A stretch of 64,000 nucleotides of DNA from Chionis minor (lineage: Eukaryota > Chordata > Aves > Charadriiformes > Chionididae): contig VZSF01010491.1 of assembly GCA_013398295.1 (NCBI GenBank), forward strand, positions 1,257,003 through 1,321,002. Direction: 5' to 3'. Under the pieces are notes generated by a model. The model made no database searches. It was not told the origin of the DNA and saw only the letters and a list, made by a program, of their open reading frames with translations. Positions 1 through 12,600 of the stretch are shown here, piece after piece. The translations under genes were made by a program, and so were the position numbers. How positions within the stretch are numbered: the first letter of the stretch is position 1; every line of letters begins with the position of its first letter.

Positions 1-2976
1 AAAGGAATACTGGCACATTTAATCAAAAGTCTGGCGATTTTTAATAAGTCTAACCAGCTGGACCAGTACCATGTCACTGAAGAACAGCAGGTATCTAATG
101 CTCATAAAGAAAGGGGGGGAAAAAGGATGATTTCGACATCAAGTAATACGCAAAATTTTAGCACAAATTTTGAAGGCAAGAATAAAGCACTGAAGGATAG
201 GAGAAATGTTTAAGTTGGCTGATGCCACAAAAATACAGGGAACTATTAGGACACTGTAGGGAAAAAACCTGCATAACCTTAAGGATGGAAACAAATAGAA
301 AAGGGACAAGATGCCATAGCACCAAGTCAAGTACTCATGATTTCCTTGTAGAGTCATCAGCCATTTCTAACTGAGCTGTCCAATGCATTAGTCAATCATC
401 TGGGAAAAGACACTAGGCAGCTGCACAAAGGGCTAGCGGAACATAGCACATAACCACAGACGTTTCCAAGAGAAACAAGAAGATAATCATAACATTGCAC
501 AAGCCATGAAGAGATCTCAATTTGAATTCTAAACATAGCTACATATGTCATCATCCTCCGTCAAAAAGAAGACTATTGATTCAAACCGAAACTTGTTCCA
601 AGATATATTAATACAATTAGGCACAAAGGAAAACCTGCCACACCAGAGGGAAAGAGCATTTTGTTTAGTCTAACAAACTAAAGGAGGGATATGAGAACAC
701 TACAAAAGCAGCAAGTGAGTGTATGAGGGACAATACTCATGAGAGATGACAGCAATTAAACTGTGGAACAAGTGAATATGAACAGTCAGAGAGAAACTGA
801 TGTGGGAAAACAGGTTTCTAACCTGAACCACTGGAACAGAAACCCTGACACATGGAGCGTAAACACCTTGCTACCTTTAGTATGTCACTGGCTTAGTTTT
901 AAAGGGCCATCATTGCCTGCAGTTGCCAGTAAGAGGAAGCAACAAAACTCAAGTTACTTCATGCATTCCCATGTAATGAAAAGTAATTGCTGTAAGGTCA
1001 TATACGGAACAATTAATGCCCCAAACTGGAAGAAACTGAAGGCTTGTTCTTTAAGGGAACATCCAACAACTCTGTAAATATCCCAAAAGCTTCTACCCGA
1101 GCTTTTTTTGTTCATTTGTTCTGTGAAAAAGTATTCCCATATTCTGAAAAGCAAATTAAAAGACTGTTTGCCCTAGCAAATGTTTATATCTAGTTGCAAA
1201 GCTGTGGGGTGGCAGAGCAGTCTGATCACTTACAGACCAGATGGACTCAATGTCAAAGGGGTCTGAACTTTATCTTGAAATGACATTTTACCAGTTGTTT
1301 TCTACTTTATTTGATCTAAACATTATCTTCCTAAAGAATAGTATTTACTCTGTGCAATACCATTATTAGCAGCTAAACTTATGTAAAAACTTTGAATTCA
1401 TTTAAAAACAGCTGATGAGAAAAGTCTTAAATTCAGTTTCACTCTACTAGCTACAAGCTAGGATGCTGCAAGTTACTATACTTTAAAAACCAAGGGTGAA
1501 TTCTTCATAGCTATTAAGTGAAACACTACACTGGAGAATCTGCTTTCAAGATGCCTTCAGTAACTGATCTCTAAGCTGTTAGTAATTAATGACTTCACCA
1601 TTTCCCTAACCGTTAAGAATTATAGAAGCAGACAGTGATGAAGAGAAAATGATAATGAGGCTTTTTTTAAACTATGTGTAACATTAACTATTTACAAGAC
1701 CAACTACATAAACCCGAAGTCTTCAATTTCATCTGTAGTGCCTGTTTTTACTACAAAAATTTTGCTATTTGGTTCGACCCTTTAAAAAAAAAAAAAGAAC
1801 AAAAAACCATATAGGCAATCATTAAAATGCCAACAAGTAAAGACTATGGGTTTTCCAGATATTTCTTCAACCTTAATGAAGGCTTTTGAAACATAAACTT
1901 TATGTATTAGAAACAAGCACAGTAATTAGTACTCCTGCATCATAAGGAGGTTTTTTGGTAGCTGAGTGTGTAACAGATCTGGTGTTTTCAATTGTTCATC
2001 AGGGAATGACTAGTAACTGGACAGAGAAGAACAGCGCAACAGCTCTCATCACAGATGACTATTAAGCTGCTGGTCACTAATGGACTGCACCTGTGCTCAT
2101 CTTTCACTGTACATCTCCTGATCTGCCAAACTTCTGCAGGACTCTATCTGGGGGCTTTCCTAATCTCTTGTAAACTGTGCTGACCCAGCTATAACCATAC
2201 ACCCTACGGCAATTGCTTTCACACAGCAATATGTCTGCTTGACTAATAACCGTATTTACTGAAAGAGAAGCTTGCTGTACATGGGGTGGTGTAGGAGAGT
2301 GACAATCTAGGAAAAGAGACCATAAAATAAGAGTGGAGAGAGGGGAGGGAAAAAGCAGAAATGGCTAAATCAGCATGATAAGGAGAACAGGATGACTCCT
2401 CATCTAGGAGTCTTTCTTTTACCAATATTATCCTTTCACTTTTGCTCCCAAGATCTAATCCATTTTCAAGAGTTATGAGTTTAGTGTTTTCTTGTACTTA
2501 AGCTATTACATGGTACAATTTTGCTTAGTCAGCACACTGTAAATATGCTACGTCTTTCAGAAAGATTCCTGACAATGACGCACTTGAAAATTACAGATGT
2601 GCATGAAGGAATGTGTGCATCCAGGAGGGGACAAGTGGAATTACAGATGTCATCATTTGCTTCACTCGAACTACTAAATCATAAACAACCCGTATTTCAG
2701 AAATACTAGTCTCCCAGACTTGTGTTGTAAAAGAAGCAAGTATATAAATAAGTTTTATTTCTTGGCCTTTTGTAAGCATTCTGTCTGTCCTTCAAAAGCC
2801 CAATTAAAAAATGGTGATAAAGAATCACGTTCTTTTCTGAGTAATATGTGGCATAAATGGATTGGTAACATACACTTTTTCCCCTCCTCCAGTTCACACT
2901 TTGCTTGAGAAGCAGCAGAAACCACTCTGCTAAGTTTAAAACTAAATGTAGATACTAAGTTTCAAATTCAACTTAC
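1..2976 (-). other. ERBIN: ERBIN intron after coding exon 4 (partial)
   Basis: This is the intron following the LRR6 exon, starting at the GTAAGT donor (2976-2971) and running off the left edge. I looked for the LRR7 exon on the minus strand and did not find it. There is an A-run near 1783-1795. No CR1, LTR or RNA gene was recognised, and the short open frames look like chance. Confidence 0.8.
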
Positions 2977-3066
2977 CTCCCAAAATTGGCTGGCAAAAAC
3001 TCAAGAAAAGCATCATTCAGGTACAGCTGCGTTAAGTTTAGCAGTTGGGAAAACCCATCTGGAAGC
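2977..3066 (-). CDS. ERBIN: ERBIN coding exon 4 (residues 129-158, LRR5-LRR6)
   Basis: This 90-nt exon completes Lys129 and encodes [18 protein letters not shown] and [11 protein letters not shown]. It ends with AG, the first two bases of a codon that would be Arg159 in the family. It finishes LRR5 and contains LRR6. The donor is GTAAGT at 2976-2971. The acceptor AG is at 3068-3067 and is unusual: it is the last unit of a (TA)8 microsatellite with only a short T-rich stretch behind it. The next exon, expected to continue with LRR7, is not found between 1 and 2976 and must lie beyond the left edge, so the gene is cut by the window rather than broken. Confidence 0.95.
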
Positions 3067-3853
3067 CTATATATATATATATAAATAAAATAATTTAGTG
3101 CCTTTGTTTCAATTATATCCAGGGCATTAAGTCGTATTTTCTTAAACAACAGCACGGTATTGAAGTCCTGCCTATCGATACTATTAAGGTGGTACCAGAA
3201 TTTCTACAAAATTGTACTAGACACTTGTTCTCTGTAAGACTAGTTTCAAAACTATTTTTAAATATTGAGGACAATATTGAGGCAATAAAAACTACACACA
3301 ACATATGTTGTCCTGCTATGTATTTGCAATCTCCCAACACCTAATGTGGAGGAGGCATTCACTGGAGAGAGTAAAATAAATTAAAACCTATACAACACTT
3401 TTTTTCCCCAAAAGAGTTATGCTGCGCAAAGTTTCTATCTCTGGCAGTGCTACTTCTGGCAAATTAATTTTGTCATTACAGAAGGTGACAGGAAAATCTA
3501 CTCATATAAAATAAGTTTGAAAAACAGTGTTAGGGGCTTTAGAGTAAAATTAATTATTGTTATTAAGAAAGAGCGCTCTTTGCATATTTCTCTACATTCA
3601 CAGAGAAGTGACAGACTTGAAAAAGCTGAGAAATCCACATGGTATAATGCAGGATTGCCCATATATACTATTAATTTGGGTAAACCACTTTAATGACATA
3701 GCTATACTGTATCACAGTGCAATGAGGTTAATGAATATACCTCTCAGGTAACTCTGCTCCTTGACTCCAAGGGTTGGCAGATGTCTGGAGTAAGTTTGAA
3801 ACTCAGCAGTGTTTGTGCAAAATAGAAAACATTTTTTAAAATTACAAACTTAC
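3067..3853 (-). other. ERBIN: ERBIN intron between coding exons 3 and 4 (787 bp)
   Basis: A short GT-AG intron with donor GTAAGT at 3853-3848 and acceptor at 3068-3067. Its 3' end consists of a TA microsatellite. Nothing else was recognised in it. Confidence 0.9.
3068..3083. repeat. (TA)8 microsatellite overlapping a 3' splice site
   Basis: Eight TA units read directly from the sequence. On the minus strand the last unit supplies the A of the acceptor AG for ERBIN coding exon 4, in place of a normal polypyrimidine tract. Confidence 0.97.
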
Positions 3854-3932
3854 TTTGAAATAGGATTTACGCTGGCCTCAACGACTGTCAAGACTTTACA
3901 GTTTTTTATATTTTCTGGAAACTCCTGTATGC
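3854..3932 (-). CDS. ERBIN: ERBIN coding exon 3 (residues 103-128, LRR4-LRR5)
   Basis: This 79-nt exon completes Gly103 with its first two bases and encodes [25 protein letters not shown] and two bases (AA) of Lys129. It supplies the end of LRR4 and most of LRR5. The acceptor is CTGTGTCTTGCAG ending at 3933, and the donor is GTAAGT at 3853-3848. The incoming phase 1 and outgoing phase 2 fit both neighbours exactly. It is too short to appear as a long open frame and was found from its translation and splice sites. Within LRR5 the residue after LTV is Val, where I recall Ile in human, a conservative change. About 14.9 kb of intron separates it from the previous exon. Confidence 0.95.
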
Positions 3933-5969
3933 CTGCAAGACACAGGGAGAGGCAAGGAAACAGTCTTAAATTAAATTATTAGACTCCATCACAGGTGTAA
4001 AAGTGATGCACATAAAACCGCTAGCTATAAAAACCTTAATTCATTCAGCAACCAGAGGACTGCTTCTCTGATATGTTGTTTTAAATACAATTTTCATTAA
4101 AGAAATACTCTTATGCAATATCAATTCTTTTACTATTCCATTCCTAAAGCATTTCATATTGCAGCTTAGCAGGCAGCTCACCAAGCAGCATTACAGACAC
4201 AGGACACTAACGACACCCGCTGTTTATTACCAAATATTAGAGTATTTGTACTTGTAATGTTCTTAAGATCAGGCCCTCAGTCTCAATTTTTTTGTTTGTT
4301 TGTTTTAAAAAGGCACATGCTAGAACAAGGTTTCCAACAGGATCCGTTTGTCAAAGGTGTGGCTTGGGTGACATCCAGGTGAAATGGCAAGGCTTCAACT
4401 CTTAAAGTATGTTTACAGTATTCACGGTTCTGAACAGGTACCCCAAAATGCAACATATGCTTGCTGCTAGCTTCAGATTATTTGTAGAGAAGGACAAAAA
4501 CGCTGCAGAAAAACTTATGGCTGAAAATTAAAACAATAAGGAACCTCTTTTACAAGGTTATCTCCAGAAATGCCAGAGCCAATTTGCAACCAAATCTGTA
4601 TTTGTCAGGAACTAGCAAAACAGGCCTTGAAAACAAAAGACAGGTATCCACCATGGCAGTAGGAAATCAGTACTGAATCATTCTATTGCCCAAGACTTTC
4701 ACCTCAACCTTTACTACACCATAAAAACAAGTAAAACCATGGTTAGCACAACAGAAGTTGTGTTTGCAATGTATCATTACATTGTTCTCATACCCTGGTT
4801 TTTATTTTTATTACGTTTTTATTTTAAATAAACTTGTCCTAAGTATAACAACCATTCATACTGCAATCCTTCCACTTGGATTCAGAACATACTATTTTTT
4901 CAAGGAAAACTCATACATTAGTAAAATAAAGTTATTTTAAAACAACTGTGTTTTTTTCAGGTAACAGAAATCTTAGCTCTCTGTCTTTCACTTAATGCGT
5001 GCAACTGTGTCTGCTTCTCAAGTGCTTTAACAGGTGTACTGCAAGGGCAGCCTGAACCCAGGGAACAAGACTGCTAAGAAAGAACTGTACTCTGTGGATG
5101 CTTGCTTTTAGGCTAGTGAGAATGTGAAATTTCATGCTGCTCCAGCAACATTACTTCTTTTACAGTCCAGCTGCAGAGAGAAAGACAAGGGCAGTGTCTC
5201 TTCTCCTTCAGCTGGCAGGTGGGACTTGGTTATGTCTCTCCATTTGTCTCTTCTGAGAAAACTGAAGCAGAAAAAACATGGCAAAGCGTCAACTGCTAAG
5301 AAATGTTTTTTCCTTACATAAGAAATTACACACTTTCTGACGCTAGCTTAAGAGTCTGGCTCTTTCTATGTTTGTGCAGTAACAAGATTGACCTGGTATA
5401 TTAGGACTTAAGAGATGGCAATACCACCTGACAAGAAAAGTAGTCACAAAACACATATTTTCACATTAAGTCAATTGGTGGTGTTTGGCGCAAAGTCACC
5501 ATGCTGACTTCTCTGTAAACTCAACTTAAGTAGATGCACCATTTCTGTCAAAGTAGACTTTTAGTTCTTTCTTGAGATGAACGTATTTGTCATAATAAAT
5601 GGTTGAAAGTATTACTTTTGACTCGTACCAGGTGTTGTACTCTGTTGCTGAGAGACGAAAGGTAAGAAAAGCACACTAAGCCACACAGGTAATCTAGATG
5701 TTTAAATACCTCTAAGTATCACGGATCCTTTTGAGAAATAGTTTGTTGAACTCAAGAACAATAAAATATAGAAGCAGAGGGGACCAGGAAGAATTGAACC
5801 ATCAACTGGATACAGACCGAGATTCCTGACACTTACAGTTTACTACCATTCATATTCATATGTATGCACACATGTGTAAATAAAAATACAGCTTTACATA
5901 TATGGCTTCAGCCATATAAAGTTTACTGGGGCTGTCAGCGGAGTTGAAAGAGATGACAATGACAGGAGA

Positions 5970-6521
5970 TCATTTTCTACTCTGCGCTTGTGAGACCCCA
6001 CCTGGAGTACTGTGTCCAGCTCTGGAGTCCTCAACATAGAAAGGACATCGAACTGCTGGAACAGGTCCAGCGAAGGGCCACTAAGATGATTAGAGGGATG
6101 GAGCACCTCTCCTATGAGGACAGGCTGAGAGAGCTGGGGCTGTTCAGCCTGGAGAAGAGAAGGCTCCGGGGAGACCCGATAGCAGCCTTTCAGTATCTGA
6201 AGGGAGCCTACAGGAGAGCTGGAGAGGGACTCTTTGTCAGGAAGTCTAGTGACAGGACAAGGGGTAATGGTTTTAAATTGGAAGAGGGGAGATTTAGATT
6301 AGATATTAGGAAGAAGTTCTTTACTGTGAGGGTGGTGAGGCACTGGAACAGGTTACCCAGGGAAGTTGTGGAGGCCCCATCCCTGGAAGTGTTTAAGGCC
6401 AGGCTGGATGGGGCTTTGAGCAACCAGGTCTAGTCAGAGGTGTCCCTGCCCATGGCAGGGGGGTTGGAACTTGATGATCTTTAGGGTCCCTTCCAACTCT
6501 AACCATTCTATGATTCTATGA
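5970..6521 (+). mobile_element. CR1 LINE, 5'-truncated (ORF2 C-terminus and 3' end)
   Basis: A plus-strand CR1 copy covering only the last part of ORF2 and the 3'UTR. The frame from 5990 stays open for 147 codons and shows the CR1 hallmarks [35 protein letters not shown] and [12 protein letters not shown]. It ends in AACCATTCTATGATTCTATGA, the CR1 terminal repeat. The reverse-transcriptase core is absent, so it is dead on arrival, although the remaining frame has no stop. It is antisense to ERBIN. The left boundary is approximate. Confidence 0.93.
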
Positions 6522-9500
6522 GATACCAATTCAATTCACTTTATCACTCTCACTGTTCAAAATCAAAACTAAAAAGGTAATACTAATAATGTAATGAAGC
6601 TTCATTTCTAGAAAGCATCAGTGATATTGTCAAGTCCAAAAAAAGATTTAAAGAAAGATTAGAAAACTACCATATAAAGACTAGAAATATATCTTACCTA
6701 TTGCTGTCACATAATCTTTGTATTAAGAGAAAAACATTTCCAAGAAATTTAAATATACGTGATCTTAATTCCAGTGGCAGCAAGAAGCCTCTTTCAAGCA
6801 AGAATATCCAAACACACAGAGGGAAAGCATCTAACATGACACAGGATGCGGAGCCATGGCAGATCAACAAAAATCTAGCACATAAGAGGCCCGTATAGAT
6901 TACGTTATTATGGATGATTTGTATGAAGTGGTCTTCTATTGTTTAAAAGTACATCAAGACCTCTTTATTGCTGATGATCTAACTTTACCTTCTTAAAATA
7001 AGTGTCTACATTAACCATAATAAACCACAGCTAAGCTCATCCTTGGAGGCAGAGTTGTGTTTCAGACTTACTCTGTGCTATTAGTTTTGCTGTTTGAATC
7101 ACATTTGAGAGATTCTCTAAGCTTAGTTTTTCTGAAGTAAGGTCACACTACTGGCCTTGGCTTGGTCCTTGAATGAAAGATTGCTCTGATCCAACATGCT
7201 AAACCTCATGTTTTTAATTTAATACTAGTTTCCACTGCCTGTGTCAAGAATTCATTGAAGCACAGAAGACTTAAATCTGTGGTAACTACCTAGAAAACAA
7301 AACACACAGCACATCTGCTAGAGAGGAGAATGTCAATGTAAACTTACTCTCAAAGGAACAGCCAAATAAAATATTAGCTATCCAAATACAGACATGTGAA
7401 ATCAGCACGCTTTTGTACATAATCGGAAGACTATGCAGTAGTCTCTTGTTTGACTACGCCTCAGGCAAGAGGCAGCAATGGTTTTAACAACAAATTAACA
7501 ACAGAAATTCAACTGATATGAGAAAGCTAACAAAGAAGGAGCCCATGAATTTAATTTTGCTTCTTCTCGGACCCAGGATTGTTATGGTACACACCATCTT
7601 TACCAACCTCACTCAACACTTTAGCGTGGATAAACACCATCATTCAAAAGAGCAGTAAATTGAGAACGACAGCACAAATATACCTTATGTTTGTTCTAGT
7701 ACACATTCAGAAGAGAAGAAACATGGTAGAGAGAAGCAGTCTCCTAATATAACAGGAAGCTGCATTTACTAACTGGCTACACAGCCTTCAGACACTCACT
7801 TTTCCTCAGCTACACTCCTCTTGCGTGCTAGAAACATGCAGTTATTTTTTGATCAGTATTCTTTCAGTTCTCACACCAAGAAAATTAATTCAAAAAGCAA
7901 GTAAGAAAGAAAAGAAGGCAGAGAGACACTGGAAAAAGAGAAAAGGACAAACAACTGTAAGGAACACTTCTTAAGAGGATCTGTTCCTTCCTTCTTTCTC
8001 TGCTTTCCATCTATTCTTACTGTCCTGAATCTTCTTCCCCCTTAACGAAGATCAGCAAATCTCAAGGGTCTCCATGAGCAGCACATCTTTTCCACACTCC
8101 TTTTGTAACACTGTGCTAATTAATCCATTTGATAGCCACCCCTACCCTTCATGATCTGATCAAATGAGCACCGCAAATTGAGATCCACGTTCCTTTCTAA
8201 ATCCCATTTTTCTTTTGGGTTTTTTACTGCTTCCTTTATACACCGATACTCAAAGACTATAGAAGACAGTGCAAAAGCTTATTTGGGGGTTACCTAGTCT
8301 GTTGCAACCCTATCCCACTTTCCTTGAAAAGTATCATATGGACAGGTTCTTCACCCTGCTGTTTTCTACTTTACATGGTAACAACCATCACCGCCAACCC
8401 ATTGCAGTGCTTTTTTCAGCTAATTTACAGATCACACTTACTGTTCAAAAAACACCAAAACAAACTATTACACTTGTGGACTATGACCATTTGCAGAGCA
8501 CAACAGAAGAAAATACAATTTGTGGGTAATTTTTAATTCTAGCCACAAGATCCAAAACAAATTGAGAGCAAAGTTCTTTTTGTGGTGCAGTTTCCCATAG
8601 AAGTGAGATTTACATAATAGCATTTAGTATTTACTCGCCTGTTTCTTCCTCCCTGTTTACCTTGAATTTCAGGCACTTTTAAACTCAATGGCCAGTTTCT
8701 ACGAAAACTTTTTTTCAAAAAAAAGGGGGGGGATGGAAGTGGGACTGTACATTGTTAAAGGAAAATTTGGCAGTAAGGTAAGGAAGAGGAATCTAAAATT
8801 CTTGTCTAGATTAAGCCAAAAGCAGAAAGCATTCATCATTCAGAACTCTACTTGGCGAAAACTCACCAGCTAACCAGCCTAACCTGTGTTTAATCACAAT
8901 CCCAGACCAGCTCCAGCACATGCCCAAAGGGTACACCAAAAAGGTCATGCAAGGATTTCAGGTCAACGGCCATAAATCTGAAGGTAATGAACCTCAGTTC
9001 TGGATCACCTAACATGGCTGCAATATAAAATTTTGCCTGATCTCTAACACCCTGGAGAGCAATGATTTTTTTGGCACAGCTTGTCAGAGCAAATGTGCAC
9101 AAAAGTCCCTCTCTTTGTTTAGCCTGGATTAATGCAATTGTAAGTATAATTGGGGTCCCACTCACCATCTGGAGTTTCACTCATCCCCTCCCCTATATAG
9201 CACAATGCTTTCCTATCACCAGGGTCAACATAACTTGCACAGCAGGAGAAAAAACCATGAAGATTTTTTCCTCTCCATCAGGTAAATTTTTTCTCTCTCA
9301 AATACTGACAGTTCTGGATTTACAGGAAATTGTGCAAGTCACATCCACTGCTGGAGAATCCTTCACTGCGATAGATCCCAGAGCTTACACCCCAGTATGC
9401 TACTGTTTCAGACCTACTGCAGATGGGGGCTTACTCTGCTGTTGATAGTCTAGTCACGTAGTTATACTTTTCCTTACAATCAAATGCAAAAACTAGTATT

Positions 9501-9604
9501 CCCAAACTTCAGTTACTAAAACCACTACTGATACAGAACAGTGGCAATGCCTCTAAATCAAGTTCTACCTCTTCTCGTACAGAAACAACTTAAACAGGCT
9601 TGCC

Positions 9605-9629
9605 AAAAAAAAAAAAAAAAAAAAAAAAA
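9605..9629. repeat. 25-base poly(A) run
   Basis: Twenty-five consecutive A residues. No retrotransposon body or target-site duplication was recognised next to it, so I call it only a homopolymer. Confidence 0.95.
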
Positions 9630-12600
9630 GATTGGTTCAATTCCTAAAAAGCACAAAAACAATCCCTTACAAATATGAGACCTATGGAAGCCATATAGGT
9701 GACATCCCCAAAGAAAAAAGAGTTTACAGATAGAGCTCTCAGTTTGTGGGGAACATGAGGAGGAGAAAAAAAAAAAAATTCTCCAAATAACAGGCACACC
9801 AAAAAGCCCTCTTGCTGCAAAATAAATGGAAGTACAGCCCACTGTGCGCCCATCGCACTCTGCACCCTTACAAGTATAGAGGACACAGAGGCAAACAGAC
9901 AGGCTCAGTTTGCATGAATACCAAAGCAACCTTAATTACATACATTCTTCGCTCAGCTAATCTATTCATCCTGGTCTCAACCTTCTGGACAACCTGGCTG
10001 AAAGCAGCTCCCCGTAAAAAGAACAGCTTTTCTTTGTTTTTCCACCCAGGCCTCTGCTACAACTGTCCTTCCAGCCTATATGGATCAAACATGGCAATCA
10101 AAATATTTTCAGAGCTCAAGAGTACATAACACAACTCTCCCAAAGATTACATAAAATTGCTTTGCAATAGCTGCAATTGTAAACCCAAATCTCCAACTAG
10201 AGTACCAGCAAGTTTGTATTCTTATATATTTATATCATTTGCTTTAATCTGGGATTCCTGCATACCTTCTGCATTAAAAGTAGCTCTTTTCATTATTCAA
10301 AGCAAGCAGTGTGCTAGAGCCCAGTCAATTCACTGTGCAAAGCTGACCCATCCATCCTTCCTTTTGAACATTCATTTCTCTCTCCAAAATTCTCAGAGGA
10401 TCCCTTGCCACAGCTGATTCCAGATCAACTATGATCTCAGGTTTCCATGAGATGCCTGACCCGGCTGTAGGGCAGCAGTAACACCTTCCTGCTCAGAGCT
10501 CGAGTTGCAGCTCGCCACAAGGCTGGCCTCCGTGTACCTGTGCACAAGGTGATACTCAGTACACTAGTCATTGCCAAGCAGCTCAGGAGCCTCTGGTTCA
10601 TTTAGTGAAAACCTATCCTAAAAAAAAAAAACAACCATAATTTCAACAGAAAGGAGCAACTATTGCAAATATACTTTCATCTAGTTTATCAAACAGATAT
10701 CCCAAAGCTTTTGAAACCTACTATATGCCACATCAGTTACTCCTCTTGCACTCTCAGAGTGTCAGGATTGTTAAATTCCTTGCAGCTTGGTTTTCCTTGT
10801 GTATGAGTATTACAGAAGCCTGGCTTTCTGTCTGTCTCTTACTAAAGGTAAAAATGTTATCTTGATAGACCTGTGGGAGAAACCTACTCTTCTCAAGAAG
10901 GACAACTCAAAAAATAAATGTCATAGATTTAACCCATCGTCATTAAACTTGTTACAGATTTAACTAAACACCAATTTTAATACCTGTATATAGCTTTTCA
11001 TTCTCCACTTTCTCCACTTCATTTACGCAGAAAGTTTCCTTCCCAGAAAAATTTTTGCTTTTATCAAGGAAATTAGTAATGTAAAAATCTTACAAAACGT
11101 TTACAAAATTCTGAAAACAAACTCTATTGGATTTTACTGATTTTTAAGTGACTTTGCTTGTCAAGTATCTACTTATAGCTTAGTAAGCAGACTGGCCTCT
11201 CCATATTCACTTTACAAAGTCCTTTTCTCCAATTCTACACACGCTGATCAAAGATTTAAAGTATCCATTTCCATTTGCCCTTCCTTTAATGATGGTCACT
11301 GGCAGGGTTGTAAGCTACAACTATGCTGGGGGCTCCTTTCTTGAATTTACACAATGAAAAATGGAAGTTGAATCTTTATTAGTTGAATCTAATCATCATG
11401 ATTTGGAGGACTGTTTGGAGAGGGTTTGTAAGAGGAAATAGATAATAATTGTACAGTCCATGGAATGATTAATGCAAAAATGTCAGTCAAGCCACAAGTC
11501 TGACACAAGTTAAACAGTGTTTTCATTTTTAAAATAGAAAAAAAATCCAGGAAATACTTTCATAAGGAGACCTATGTTTTTCTAATGAGTTTTAAAGAAA
11601 AATGTACTTTTATTGGTTGTGATAACTATCATAATATAATTAGATTTCCGATAAAATACAGTATTGGCAATATATTTGGTGCTCATTTTGTTAACGAGGT
11701 GGGTGCTTAATTACATATTTATATAGTAATAAGATATGCATTCTAAACTAAGACAGAAGACTTTTGCAGAATAGCTGTCCACATGTGGAAAAAGCAGAAG
11801 CATTAAGACATACACTGCTTTTTTACAGCTTTGAACATATTAGAATGAGTCCAGTTTAGTACTTCTAAAATTTCTGTTTTGACACCACTTGTGAAATTCA
11901 AAATTTTAAGTTTTTAATCTGAAAGCTAAAAACTCGTGCCACTTCTGTGAGGCTCAGACAGTAATGAATCCTATTTTATACCGTGTGTTAGCCTCCTGAT
12001 CTGTTTAAATGGATAATGCCTCCGCATCACTTTCTCCAACAACTTGTGCTGCTAAATTATCAGAGCTGAGGCAGCCAGAGAAAACAGGATGACAGTTTAG
12101 TGGGGGCTTTGTGGGTTCTGGTTTTTTATTCCTTTTAGACACATGTATTAGCACAGCTAGGACACTCCATCAAGCCCACAAGAGTCTTCCAACCATTCAT
12201 CCTCAAACTGTTTGAAGAACTTCAATTTTTAGAGTAAGGTATCTCTAGGCCTGCTCTAGCTATGTTCCTTACACAACATAAAGGAGAAGGAGTGCGAGCA
12301 GCAAGACAGGTTCCTAAACGTCTTTTATCTGGAAAAAAAAACGATAGCAAATAATGCTGCCTCTTGTTGAAGACATGCCTGACGCACTGATTTACATAAA
12401 CCTAAACATGCCAGGGCAGAATAAAATTGCAAAATGTGAAACACGAAGAAGGTTGCAGGCAGCAGTTTTGTTAATGATGCTGTCTTGGACAATTACCAAG
12501 GCTCAGGTGGTTTCCAACTATCTCTAATTCACGCCTGGAGTGTTGTCAAGTCCCCAGAGTGACCCAAAGCTGAAGTGTAACATAAACATGTAAAGCTACT

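Noticed and set aside
9633..9644. GGTTCAATTCC, resembling a tRNA B box
   Set aside because: No A box or cloverleaf pairing nearby; the expected upstream part is a poly(A) run.
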